Numbered from the stretch's first letter, positions 1 through 5,250 are shown. The stretch: 7,285 nucleotides of DNA from an uncultured Lachnospiraceae bacterium (GCA_910586585.1 CAJUKA010000164.1:1-7285); one strand, 5' to 3'. The notes: generated by a model not told the origin, from the letters alone. Made by a program: numbers and translations.

Positions 1-501
1 ATTATCTCTTTTGTCAATGAAATAATGGACGATGGCGGATTGAAAATATCTCCAGTCACAAACAGCGGCAATATTGTGATTGATTCACTGATTGGATATT
101 GGTATGTTGTAGCGCAGGAAGCAGGGATAGACTTCACAGCAGATATCTGTATTCCGATGAAGATGCCCTTTAAGGGAGCAGATATATGCCTGATACTTGG
201 AAACCTTTTGGAAAATTCCGTGGAGGCAGCGCAAAAGGCAGATATCAAAAAGTATATACGTATCAAAATGAAATATGATAAAAATAATCTGTTGTTATTT
301 GTAGAAAATAGTTATAACGGATGTTTAAGCAAAACAAAAGATAAGAAATTAAGAACTACCAAATCTGATGCCCAGAACCACGGAGTGGGATTGTCATCGG
401 TGTACAGGGCTGCTGCAAGGTATCATGGAACAGTGAGCATTGAGGATACAGTGCCAAATAAATTTTTGGCGAGGGCTGTTCTGTATGGCGGGCAGGAATA
501 A
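1..501 (+). CDS. AgrC-like sensor histidine kinase, C-terminal part (5' truncated by window)
   Basis: The reading frame is open from base 1 and ends at TAA 499-501, so only the last 166 codons are seen. They form the ATP-binding half of a GHKL-type (HATPase_c_5) kinase. The N-box LGNLLENSVEAA lies near 196-234, with its key Asn-Glu-Asn, and the G-box HGVGLSSVYRAAARYHG begins near 379. The 'LLENSVEAA' form of the N-box is typical of the HPK10/AgrC family, whose members sense peptide pheromones through an N-terminal membrane domain and phosphorylate a LytTR response regulator. The membrane domain and phospho-accepting His would lie left of the window. The ATG at 25 is internal, not the start. 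Its position next to agrD and agrB suggests it is the receptor for that peptide, which is inference. The shared promoter element of the next gene starts one base after its stop, and no terminator is visible between them. Confidence 0.88.
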   Translation: MISFVNEIMDDGGLKISPVTNSGNIVIDSLIGYWYVVAQEAGIDFTADICIPMKMPFKGADICLILGNLLENSVEAAQKADIKKYIRIKMKYDKNNLLLFVENSYNGCLSKTKDKKLRTTKSDAQNHGVGLSSVYRAAARYHGTVSIEDTVPNKFLARAVLYGGQE

Positions 502-553
502 TTACATCAACAGTCGATATTGTTACATAATAAATAATTATGGAGGTAAATAT
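502..553 (+). promoter_or_regulatory. Promoter element copy 1 with paired TTACAT repeats (receiver-gene promoter)
   Basis: TTACAT occurs at 502-507 and again at 523-528, 21 bp (two helical turns) apart. The block matches 1241-1292 without gaps at about 38 of 52 positions by hand count, including TTACAT-N-AACA-N-TCG and a downstream TA-N-GGAG. A -10-like TAAAAT at 556-561, preceded by TG, sits at the same offset as TATTAT at 1295-1300 in copy 2. Neither copy has a -35 consensus 17 bp upstream, which suggests activator-dependent promoters. The binding protein is unknown; a LytTR regulator is the natural candidate. Confidence 0.55.
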
Positions 554-601
554 GCTAAAATAAAAAGATAATTTTGAGGGAAAGCAGTATGGTGGTATCA
601 G

Positions 602-1000
602 ATGAACAAAATATTGTTGATAAGCGACAGTAAAGGGGTATTTCAGGTTACAAAAGAAATAACACAGGGGAGATACGAGCTTATTTGGTGTAAATATGAT
701 TTTTGGGGGAAAGGGGAGTATCCTGATGTCGATATTGTTATCATGCATTTTGATGTGGATATGATGAAACGGGGAACTTTTGAAGCAATTATCAAGGTGA
801 AAGGAAAGATGGGGCACTTTATGCCGATTCTTGCCCTTGTTGAAAAAGGAGCACCGCAGGATATATTCCAGATTTTGGAGGCTGGGGCATATGATTATTT
901 GGAAATAACGGACGATATGCAGAAATACAGGAAAAAAATAGAGGAACTGGTCATGTGGAACTGGTATTTAAAAAAATATGTACCTAGAGGACAGCGGTAG
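602..1000 (+). CDS. Stand-alone degenerate receiver-domain protein
   Basis: This 132-residue protein has the outline of a response-regulator receiver and no output domain. The first strand is KILLISD (residues 3-9), the third strand is DIVIM (44-48), and PILALVEKGAPQ...LEAGAYDYL (75-100) matches the usual beta4-alpha4-beta5 stretch. The phosphorylation residues are largely lost: the position that should hold the acceptor Asp is His49 (Asp51 and Asp53 lie nearby), the conserved Thr/Ser is Val80, the conserved Lys is Ile102, and one Asp of the acidic pair is Ser8. It may therefore act by binding rather than by phosphotransfer. ATG 602 is the only start in frame after the upstream stop at 575-577, and its ribosome site is a modest GGTGG at 591-595. 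It sits between the kinase and agrD, shares a promoter element with agrD and ends in its own terminator, so a role in the same circuit is likely but unproven. Confidence 0.72.
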   Translation: MNKILLISDSKGVFQVTKEITQGRYELIWCKYDFWGKGEYPDVDIVIMHFDVDMMKRGTFEAIIKVKGKMGHFMPILALVEKGAPQDIFQILEAGAYDYLEITDDMQKYRKKIEELVMWNWYLKKYVPRGQR

Positions 1001-1029
1001 TGATATATTGCACTGCCGCTTTTCTTTTT
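993..1029 (+). terminator. Intrinsic terminator of the receiver gene
   Basis: AGCGGTAGTG (993-1002) pairs with CACTGCCGCT (1011-1020) as a 10-bp stem with one G-T wobble and an 8-base loop. It is followed by the T-rich tract TTTCTTTTTG. The left arm contains the gene's final codons and its TAG stop (998-1000). Confidence 0.85.
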
Positions 1030-1123
1030 GTACATGGACGTGAAAATGAAATATTACCCCGGCTATTAAAACTCGCAACTACAATATTATCAAATTATTA
1101 TGTTTATCAAGATATTTCAATAA

Positions 1124-1228
1124 ACAGTTGAGACTTATAACCGCCAAAGTAATATACAGTTGAAGCTGCTCTCGTTTACTGCATAAGCAGATGGCAGGGC
1201 GATTTTTCTGTTTAATAGTACAATTGAG
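1124..1228 (+). promoter_or_regulatory. Three phased LytTR-like 9-mers upstream of agrD
   Basis: ACAGTTGAG lies at 1124-1132, ACAGTTGAA at 1156-1164 and ACAATTGAG at 1220-1228. The starts are 32 and 64 bp apart, a period of three helical turns. The first copy fits the published LytTR half-site pattern [TA][AC][CA]GTTN[AG][TG] at every position and differs from the staphylococcal AgrA repeat ACAGTTAAG at one base; the other two each miss one position. Classical AgrA sites have 12-13 bp between repeats, so this wider spacing is atypical. The sites are 70-180 bp upstream of the agrD -10. Regulatory function is inferred. Confidence 0.45.
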
Positions 1229-1240
1229 ATAAAGAAAAAG

Positions 1241-1303
1241 TTACATGAACACTCGGTTTTATTACATAAGAGAAAAATAGGGAGATTATTGTAGTATTAT
1301 AAT
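1241..1303 (+). promoter_or_regulatory. agrD promoter with TTACAT element copy 2
   Basis: TTACAT at 1241-1246 and 1262-1267 (21-bp period) begin the element shared with the receiver-gene promoter. It continues as TAGGGAG at 1278-1284. Two overlapping -10 choices follow: TATTAT at 1295-1300, at the same offset as TAAAAT in copy 1, and a perfect TATAAT at 1298-1303. No -35 consensus is present at 16-18 bp upstream of either, so activation by a protein bound at the TTACAT repeats is plausible. Confidence 0.6.
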
Positions 1304-1327
1304 AAAAAAATGAAAGGAGTTATAATT

Positions 1328-1480
1328 ATGAATGTTCAAAATGTAAAGAAACAGGCAGCGAAAACTTTGGCAGATATTTCATTGAAACTGGGTACAATAT
1401 CCGCTGATAGCGTTTGCTGTTACATTTTCCATCAGCCCAAAATGCCGAAAGAACTGAAAAGAATGAAAAGGGGTAAATGA
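1328..1480 (+). CDS. agrD: AgrD-type cyclic (thio)lactone autoinducer peptide precursor
   Basis: This 50-residue precursor has the three AgrD parts. A basic amphipathic N-terminal helix spans about residues 5-24. A signal core SADSVCCYIF spans about 25-34. A tail HQPKMPKELKRMKRGK (35-50) carries the family's conserved P-x-x-P and PKEL pattern. By comparison with staphylococcal AgrD, where Cys is the first of five ring residues before the cut, the predicted thiolactone ring is Cys30-Cys31-Tyr32-Ile33-Phe34, cut after Phe34. Two adjacent cysteines are unusual, and a four-residue ring from Cys31 cannot be excluded. The ribosome site is AAAGGAG at 1313-1319, 8 bases before the ATG. Its TGA overlaps the agrB ATG as ATGA, indicating coupled translation with the protease that processes it. 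The mature N-terminus cannot be predicted from sequence. Confidence 0.88.
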   Translation: MNVQNVKKQAAKTLADISLKLGTISADSVCCYIFHQPKMPKELKRMKRGK

Positions 1481-2070
1481 TGAAGCAGTTATCGGAAAAA
1501 TTAACACAATTTGTTATTGATTCCGGTGCAATTTCAAAGGAATCATATGCAGTATATCAATATGGTTTTCAGATTGGACTTGAAATGTTGACCTGTTTGG
1601 CAGTCTGTTCGGGCATAGCAGTGTATTTGCATATGATTCCTGAATTTATTGCACTAACAGTTTTTTTTATGTTGCTGCGGAGTTTTGCTGGGGGCGTGCA
1701 TTTGAATAGCTTTTGGAAGTGTTTCATATGTTCGGTTATGGTACAGACTTCTATATTGGTTCTCAATGATTTATTTGCATTTTCATTGCGTAATGCATGG
1801 GGAATCATCATAGTAAGCAGTGTACTCATTTTATGGATTTCGCCAGTACAAAATATAAACAGGGAACTTGATGATGACGAAAAGGCATATGGGAAAAAGA
1901 TGGTTGTGAAAATTGTGATTGTACTATTTGCTTTTGCCGGGGGATGTTCACTGATTCATATAAATGGAATGGTTTCATTGATGGCGTTCACTGTTTTGAC
2001 GGTCTTGGTTTCACAATATGTGGGGATAGTAAAATATAAAATAGAGAAGAATATGCGCGTGCGGAAATAA
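1477..2070 (+). CDS. agrB: AgrB-family membrane peptidase that processes and exports AgrD
   Basis: This 197-residue integral membrane protein is of normal AgrB length. AgrB cuts the AgrD tail at the membrane, forms the thiolactone and takes part in export. Its signature is RSFAGGVHLNSFWKC at residues 68-82. Arg68, His75 and Cys82 have the spacing of Arg70, His77 and Cys84 of staphylococcal AgrB; His and Cys are the catalytic pair. The family segment SPVQNINRELDDDEKAYGKK lies at 122-141. Hydrophobic spans are near 37-69, 86-104, 108-124, 143-162 and 165-184. Two starts are possible: ATG 1477, overlapping the agrD stop, and ATG 1480. The AGGGG ribosome site at 1469-1473 is 3 bases from the first and 6 from the second, so 1480 may be the real start. 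A hairpin over its last codons ends the operon. Confidence 0.93.
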   Translation: MMKQLSEKLTQFVIDSGAISKESYAVYQYGFQIGLEMLTCLAVCSGIAVYLHMIPEFIALTVFFMLLRSFAGGVHLNSFWKCFICSVMVQTSILVLNDLFAFSLRNAWGIIIVSSVLILWISPVQNINRELDDDEKAYGKKMVVKIVIVLFAFAGGCSLIHINGMVSLMAFTVLTVLVSQYVGIVKYKIEKNMRVRK

Positions 2071-2093
2071 TAGACAGTATTGTTTCCGCATTT
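2061..2093 (+). terminator. Hairpin over the agrB stop, probable weak terminator
   Basis: GCGGAAATAATA (2061-2072) pairs with TATTGTTTCCGC (2078-2089) as a 12-bp stem with one T-G wobble and the loop GACAG. Only a short T run follows (ATTTCT), so termination may be partial. The left arm includes the TAA stop of agrB, as in the receiver-gene terminator. Confidence 0.6.
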
Positions 2094-2206
2094 CTGTGTT
2101 ATGTGATATTTAATATAAAGATTTATGTAAATTATTAACTTTATCAATGTGGTAAATGGATACATATTATGCGAGATTTTTTTGGATATAAAGAAAACCA
2201 AATATT

Positions 2207-2254
2207 AGTGTATCGGAAGAAAGTAATATAATTTCTATCCGATACACTTTTTTT
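2207..2254 (+). terminator. Strong intrinsic terminator between agrDB and the mob genes
   Basis: AGTGTATCGGA (2207-2217) and TCCGATACACT (2238-2248) are perfect 11-bp arms, and the stem can extend inward by AGAAA/TTTCT with one bulged A. It is followed by TTTTTTT to 2254. The T run favours termination of + strand reading from agrDB. It also lies just past the relaxase stop, but on the - strand the following sequence is less T-rich, so two-way use is only possible. Confidence 0.8.
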
Positions 2255-2262
2255 ATGGGCAA

Positions 2263-3687
2263 TCAGAGTGAATAAGGACTGTCTATTTCTTTGTTGCTAT
2301 TGATTAAAATTTGCGTTGGATTGCGGTTGATGTACTGATTTAGGTTGTCAAGTTTTCGTGTCAGTGCGCTGTATTCTTTTTCCGCAGATTTGTATGTTTT
2401 TTGCAGCTCTGTTTTCTTGGAATATAGAGTATTGTAATCGCTGCGCAGTTTTTCCACGTCGAGATTTTTTGTATCAATACCAAGGCGTTTCAGCATATTT
2501 TCAGCGCCGTCATGGAGCAGAAGTTCCGTTTCATGCTGCCGCAGGTATCTGTCCTTATCCTTTGATTTCTGATAGCGGATATGGTAGATACGGTTGCTTT
2601 TATACTGTTCGGCATATTTTAGTATCTGCCCTAAATCCTTTAATTGATGCTCCGTTTCCACAATGCTTGCCCGTGCAGTTTTTGCAAGGGTGGATTTAGC
2701 GGCAATCTGTTTTTCCAGTTCGTAAATAGAGCCTGCCGCGCTGTAACTGCTGGCGGCAATTTTGAGGTTCTGAATGTCTGCCCAATGCTTCAGACCGGGG
2801 CTTTCGGCAAACTTATCTTCCGTGGTGTCAATGAGCTTTTTGGAAGAATAATCTTTAACAGGATTTTTCTTTCTTGCCGGGAATGGAACACGTTTTTTGA
2901 CAGGCTCTAAAGCCTTTTCCCTGATACGTTCTTCAATCCGTTCCTTGGTATAATCCGCACCTAAAGAACGCTCGCTACCACGGATAAAATGCTCTTTGTC
3001 AAGAGGACGGAAAGCGATATATTTTGGAGCATTTTCGTTGAGTGATTCACCTTTTATCTCGTAGCCTTTGGCACGGATTAGTTCCATGCAGTCCTCATAA
3101 TTATCAGCTGCTTTTACTGCTTCATCAATGGTATTTTTAAGTCCGGTTTTCCATGATGTGCCGTTTTGTTCCGCCTGCCATTCGTGATAGCTTTTTCCCC
3201 TGCCTGCGCCTGCAGATAATGATTTTCTGTGCGGCTTGATAATGGAAAGACCATGTGCCCGGCACAACTCATCATTCAGGCGGCGGATACCACGGTAGGT
3301 CTGTTTACAATCGTGATATTTTTCATGGTTCACGTTGTCTGCGGCGCAGAAAATAATGTGGTTGTGGACGTGTCCCTTATCGGTGTGTGTGGACACGATG
3401 TAGGAATATTTTCCTTCTAAAAGTTTGTCGGCAAGCTCCACACCGATGCGGTGCGCTTCCTCATGAGATACCTCTCCGGGCATAAATGCCTGTATTAGAT
3501 GAAAGGCTTTATTCGGATCGGATTGTTTGGTCTTTGACAAGGCAAATTTGAAATCAAAAGCGGCGGTTTCAGGGCTGCACCCAAAGGAAGAAATGAGAAT
3601 GCCCTCATCGGTTTTTTCGGGGTTGCAGATATAGTTTACTGCTTTATGGACGGTTGCTTGGATAGCATGGATTTTTGTGATTGCCAT
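2263..3687 (-). CDS. MOBP-type relaxase/mobilization nuclease
   Basis: This 474-residue protein nicks one strand at oriT and carries it to the recipient as a covalent tyrosine adduct. The relaxase domain (Pfam Relaxase, VirD2 group) fills about residues 1-260. The likely catalytic Tyr19 lies in NYICNPEKTDEG, and the metal-binding histidine cluster THTDKGHVHNH spans 100-110 (His101, 106, 108 and 110). A Gly/Ser-rich turn with KSYHEW follows near 155-170. Residues from about 315 to 455 are Lys/Glu-rich with heptad-like stretches, probably a coiled coil for oligomerization or partner contact. The start overlaps the end of mobC by 52 bases, and no strong ribosome site stands at normal distance (AAGGAG is 14 bases upstream), so translation is probably coupled to mobC. 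The length is normal and the protein appears intact. Confidence 0.92.
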   Translation of the reverse strand: MAITKIHAIQATVHKAVNYICNPEKTDEGILISSFGCSPETAAFDFKFALSKTKQSDPNKAFHLIQAFMPGEVSHEEAHRIGVELADKLLEGKYSYIVSTHTDKGHVHNHIIFCAADNVNHEKYHDCKQTYRGIRRLNDELCRAHGLSIIKPHRKSLSAGAGRGKSYHEWQAEQNGTSWKTGLKNTIDEAVKAADNYEDCMELIRAKGYEIKGESLNENAPKYIAFRPLDKEHFIRGSERSLGADYTKERIEERIREKALEPVKKRVPFPARKKNPVKDYSSKKLIDTTEDKFAESPGLKHWADIQNLKIAASSYSAAGSIYELEKQIAAKSTLAKTARASIVETEHQLKDLGQILKYAEQYKSNRIYHIRYQKSKDKDRYLRQHETELLLHDGAENMLKRLGIDTKNLDVEKLRSDYNTLYSKKTELQKTYKSAEKEYSALTRKLDNLNQYINRNPTQILINSNKEIDSPYSL

Positions 3688-3977
3688 ACCTGATTCATCA
3701 GCTCCTTTACTTCCTTTACATCGGCTTTATAAACATTGCTCGTGGCGTTCATTCTCTTGGCAATTTGGTTCAGGCTGTTCCCAATGCGGGAGAGGATTGT
3801 GTTGTATTCCCGCAGATGATCATAGTTTACGTCATAGACATATCCATACAGTATTAGATGACGGATAAAAGCGGATTTGTCTTTCATTCCGGAGGCTTTC
3901 CATTTCTGTTCCAGTATGTACTGCTCATCATCGCTTAACCGCAAGGTCAGTCTGTTTTGTCTATCTCTGTTCTCCAT
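3636..3977 (-). CDS. mobC: MobC-family mobilization accessory protein
   Basis: This 113-residue protein is of usual MobC size. MobC binds at oriT, helps open the DNA at the nick and recruits the relaxase. Residues 8-45 (RLTLRLSDDEQYILEQK, then KSAFIRHLIL) form a ribbon-helix-helix DNA-binding region. Residues 62-77 (ILSRIGNSLNQIAKRM) carry the MobC signature IGNxLNQIAKxxN, followed by a helical tail. The ribosome site on the - strand, AAAGGA, is about 7 bases before the ATG. Its 3' end overlaps the relaxase gene by 52 bases, so the two form one operon read away from the hairpin-rich region it probably binds. No clear promoter was found; A/T-rich bases at about 3995-4015 are a candidate. Confidence 0.9.
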   Translation of the reverse strand: MENRDRQNRLTLRLSDDEQYILEQKWKASGMKDKSAFIRHLILYGYVYDVNYDHLREYNTILSRIGNSLNQIAKRMNATSNVYKADVKEVKELMNQVWQSQKSMLSKQPSIKQ

Positions 3978-4026
3978 GTTCTTATCCTTTCCCTTTCTAT
4001 ATTTTTATAAGGTTTCTGATAAATAT

Positions 4027-4050
4027 GCCGTGTCGGGCACGGCGGTTTTT
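4027..4050 (+). terminator. GC-rich hairpin with T tract upstream of mobC
   Basis: GCCGTG (4027-4032) pairs with CACGGC (4038-4043) around the loop TCGGG, followed by GGTTTTT. It has the form of a + strand intrinsic terminator and could stop transcription from the oriT side. It may equally be one of the oriT hairpins. Confidence 0.45.
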
Positions 4051-4090
4051 GGAGTATTTAGGGGGTCAGGGGGATATGCCCTCTGCAAGC

Positions 4091-4133
4091 CATTTTTCAC
4101 AAGTTCCCGTAGGGAAACGGCTTGTGAAAAATG
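4091..4133. repeat. 13-bp inverted repeat, core hairpin of the candidate oriT
   Basis: CATTTTTCACAAG (4091-4103) and CTTGTGAAAAATG (4121-4133) are perfect 13-bp arms. The 17-base interior contains TTCCC/GGGAA (4104-4108 and 4112-4116) around GTA, so a nested hairpin can form. It is the longest perfect inverted repeat of the region and a likely binding site for MobC or relaxase. Confidence 0.7.
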
Positions 4134-4134
4134 T

Positions 4135-4154
4135 GCTCGCGGACGTCCGTGAGC
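4135..4154. repeat. Imperfect 20-bp palindrome in the candidate oriT
   Basis: GCTCGCGGAC and GTCCGTGAGC meet with no loop, centred on ACGT, with one mismatch that is a G-T wobble in RNA or folded single strand. A loop-free palindrome suits a dimeric DNA-binding protein such as MobC better than a hairpin. Confidence 0.5.
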
Positions 4155-4171
4155 AGTGCTTGCTATTCTTG

Positions 4172-4249
4172 GCAAATCTCCCGAAGGGGATTTGCGGGTT
4201 TTAGGCTGCATAGGCAGCCTGCCCAAAACCCTTACGGGCGTTACCGCCC
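4172..4249. repeat. Cluster of three further hairpins in the candidate oriT
   Basis: Three hairpins follow one another. The first is GCAAATC-T-CCC (4172-4182) with GGGGATTTGC (4186-4195), one T bulged. The second is nested: GGGTTTT (4196-4202) pairs with AAAACCC (4225-4231), and inside it AGGCTGC (4203-4209) pairs with GCAGCCT (4214-4220). The third is GGGCG (4236-4240) with CGCCC (4245-4249). Confidence 0.6.
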
Positions 4250-4483
4250 ATTTTTGGAAAACTGTAAAGCATTCCGATTTTCGAATATGGTGCATGACAA
4301 TATAAAAAACTGCCATGACTGACAACAGGCAAAAATGCCCACAGAAGTTCCTTAGCAGTTTGGTGTGTCTTTTATGGAGTTGTGATTTTATCCTGACCAA
4401 ATTTTAGCAATACCCAGGCAGAAAGTCAACCAGAGAAAGCGAAATCTGGTCGGACAAAAAAATTTTGAAAAAGATTTTTAATT

Positions 4484-4540
4484 CCTGAAACGGATTTTCA
4501 GGGTTTCATTTTACAATTGGTTTGGAGAATTTTCAGGAGG
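4484..4540 (+). promoter_or_regulatory. Hairpin and alternative SD pairing before the HTH gene
   Basis: CCTGAAA (4484-4490) pairs with TTTCAGG (4496-4502) around CGGAT. The string ATTTTCAGG recurs at 4529-4537, where it runs into the ribosome site AGGAGG (4535-4540). The same left arm could instead pair as TCCTGAAA (4483-4490) with TTTCAGGA (4531-4538) and hide the ribosome site. The 19-bp palindrome could alternatively be an operator. Either use is inferred; no clear promoter was found. Confidence 0.35.
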
Positions 4541-4546
4541 TAAGGG

Positions 4547-4876
4547 ATGAATGTATGGGAACGCAGGAAGGAAATTATCAACATACTGCTTATCAGGCGT
4601 CGGATAACAGTAACCGAGCTTGCAGAAGAATTTAGTGTTACCATGCGTACAATAGAGAACGACATTCAGGCTTTATCCCGTTATTATCCGTTCTATACCA
4701 AGCCGGGAGTAGGAGGAGGAATTTTTATGCTTGGGGATTATAATCCATATATCAATTCACTGACCGAAAAAGAGTTAAAAACTTTGAAAGAAGTTTATGA
4801 GAGTGCAGAAGAACGGCACAAGGAAACACTTTTGCAGATTATACATAAATACGGACCCTATAAGCAGGAAATCTAA
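4547..4876 (+). CDS. Short DeoR/HTH_11-type transcriptional regulator
   Basis: This 109-residue protein starts with a winged helix-turn-helix of the DeoR/HTH_11 type. RRKEIINILLIRRRITVTEL spans residues 6-25, and the helix-turn-helix proper is TVTELAEEFSVTMRTIENDI at 21-40, followed by the wing GVGGGIFML at 54-62. The remaining 45 residues are a charged helical tail. The WYL or sugar-binding domain that usually follows in larger relatives is absent, so no ligand can be assigned. The ribosome site AGGAGG lies 6 bases before the ATG and is very strong, although it may be masked by upstream pairing. It lies between the oriT region and the recombination genes and may control either; that is inference from position only. 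A nested hairpin begins one base after its stop. Confidence 0.82.
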   Translation: MNVWERRKEIINILLIRRRITVTELAEEFSVTMRTIENDIQALSRYYPFYTKPGVGGGIFMLGDYNPYINSLTEKELKTLKEVYESAEERHKETLLQIIHKYGPYKQEI

Positions 4877-4877
4877 A

Positions 4878-4961
4878 CTTGTCATTCTTCTAAAGCACAT
4901 AATTTTTGCAGACCGTTCATAGCAGACGGGAGTGTGCTTATGTGCTTTTTGGGCTGACAAG
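4878..4961 (+). terminator. Nested hairpin after the HTH gene, likely terminator
   Basis: Perfect 11-bp arms AAAGCACATAA (4892-4902) and TTATGTGCTTT (4938-4948) are followed by TT. They sit inside an outer pair CTTGTCA (4878-4884) / TGACAAG (4955-4961), and CCGT/ACGG (4913-4916, 4926-4929) can pair in the loop. The long interior is unusual for a simple terminator, so another structural role is possible. Confidence 0.55.
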
Positions 4962-5004
4962 CCTAGAGTTGATTTTATCCAAAATGTAGGCGTGTAGCCT
5001 GCGG

Positions 5005-5250
5005 GTGTACCTTGATAATTTCATATACAGATACATACAGGACGTGTGGGATATGTGGAGCCGCTATGCGGACACGCCAAGAGATGCCTGCTTTCATTTT
5101 ATATATGGAAGTGAGAACGAGGAAACATTGAAAGCTGATGTTGAAGTTAAGGCAGGAGCGGGGAATGTTTGGCGAAATGTGCAGCAGTTGCACGGGGCAA
5201 TGATACATATTTTTGATAATGATACTTCCGTGTTGCAAGGTGGATTGTGA
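5005..5250 (+). CDS. Unrecognised small ORF, possibly a gene fragment
   Basis: I do not recognise this 81-residue frame, but its composition looks protein-like: aromatic and acidic near the start (YRYIQDVWDMWSRYAD, residues 9-24), then KADVEVKAGAGNVWRNVQQLHG (43-64), ending in LQGGL. The suggested start is GTG 5005 with no ribosome site at normal distance. The frame is open back to a stop at 4987-4989, so the sequence may be the 3' remnant of a longer gene. No signal peptide, membrane span or catalytic motif is evident. The opposite strand has a longer open frame (4975-5565), but that one is Ser/Phe/His-rich and runs through the promoter and ribosome site of the next gene. Moderate doubt remains whether this ORF is translated. 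Confidence 0.35.
   Translation: MYLDNFIYRYIQDVWDMWSRYADTPRDACFHFIYGSENEETLKADVEVKAGAGNVWRNVQQLHGAMIHIFDNDTSVLQGGL

Larger units (their letters stand above)
3985..4460. other. Candidate origin of transfer (oriT), hairpin-rich region without genes
   Basis: The 569 bases between mobC and the HTH gene hold no convincing gene. Instead there is a row of inverted repeats, richer in GC than the flanks: GCCGTG/CACGGC at 4027-4043, a 13-bp pair at 4091-4133, an imperfect 20-bp palindrome at 4135-4154, a pair at 4172-4195, a nested pair at 4196-4231 and GGGCG/CGCCC at 4236-4249. Beyond them a single ATCCTG at 4390-4395 matches the core of the IncP/T-DNA nick sequence used by MOBP relaxases. The place upstream of mobC is the usual one for oriT. 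The exact nick site and strand are inferred. Confidence 0.6.

Noticed and set aside
552..563. A three-codon ORF (ATG CTA AAA TAA) after a perfect GGAGG at 542-546
   Set aside because: The GGAG belongs to the shared promoter element (copy 2 has GGGAG at the same offset) and the ATG overlaps the -10 region, so it is probably not transcribed.
589..633. A 14-codon ORF overlapping the receiver start, preceded by GAGGG
   Set aside because: It could be a leader peptide, but it is short, has no family pattern and overlaps the receiver gene in another frame; one case gives no way to tell it from chance.
356..817. A 153-residue open frame on the - strand over the kinase and receiver genes
   Set aside because: It lies antisense to two supported genes and has the Phe/Pro/His-rich make-up of a shadow frame.
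1187..1195. A fourth ACAGTTGAG-like site (GCAGATGGC) filling the 32-bp register
   Set aside because: Only 5 of 9 bases match and it is one base off the register.
2091..2206. A left att site or element end between agrB and the relaxase
   Set aside because: No match to the sequence after the integrase stop was found by eye; the stretch is only AT-rich.
4005..4400. A 131-residue open frame on the - strand upstream of mobC
   Set aside because: It covers the inverted-repeat region; its sequence is explained by the hairpins, it has no recognisable domain, and the region is better read as oriT.
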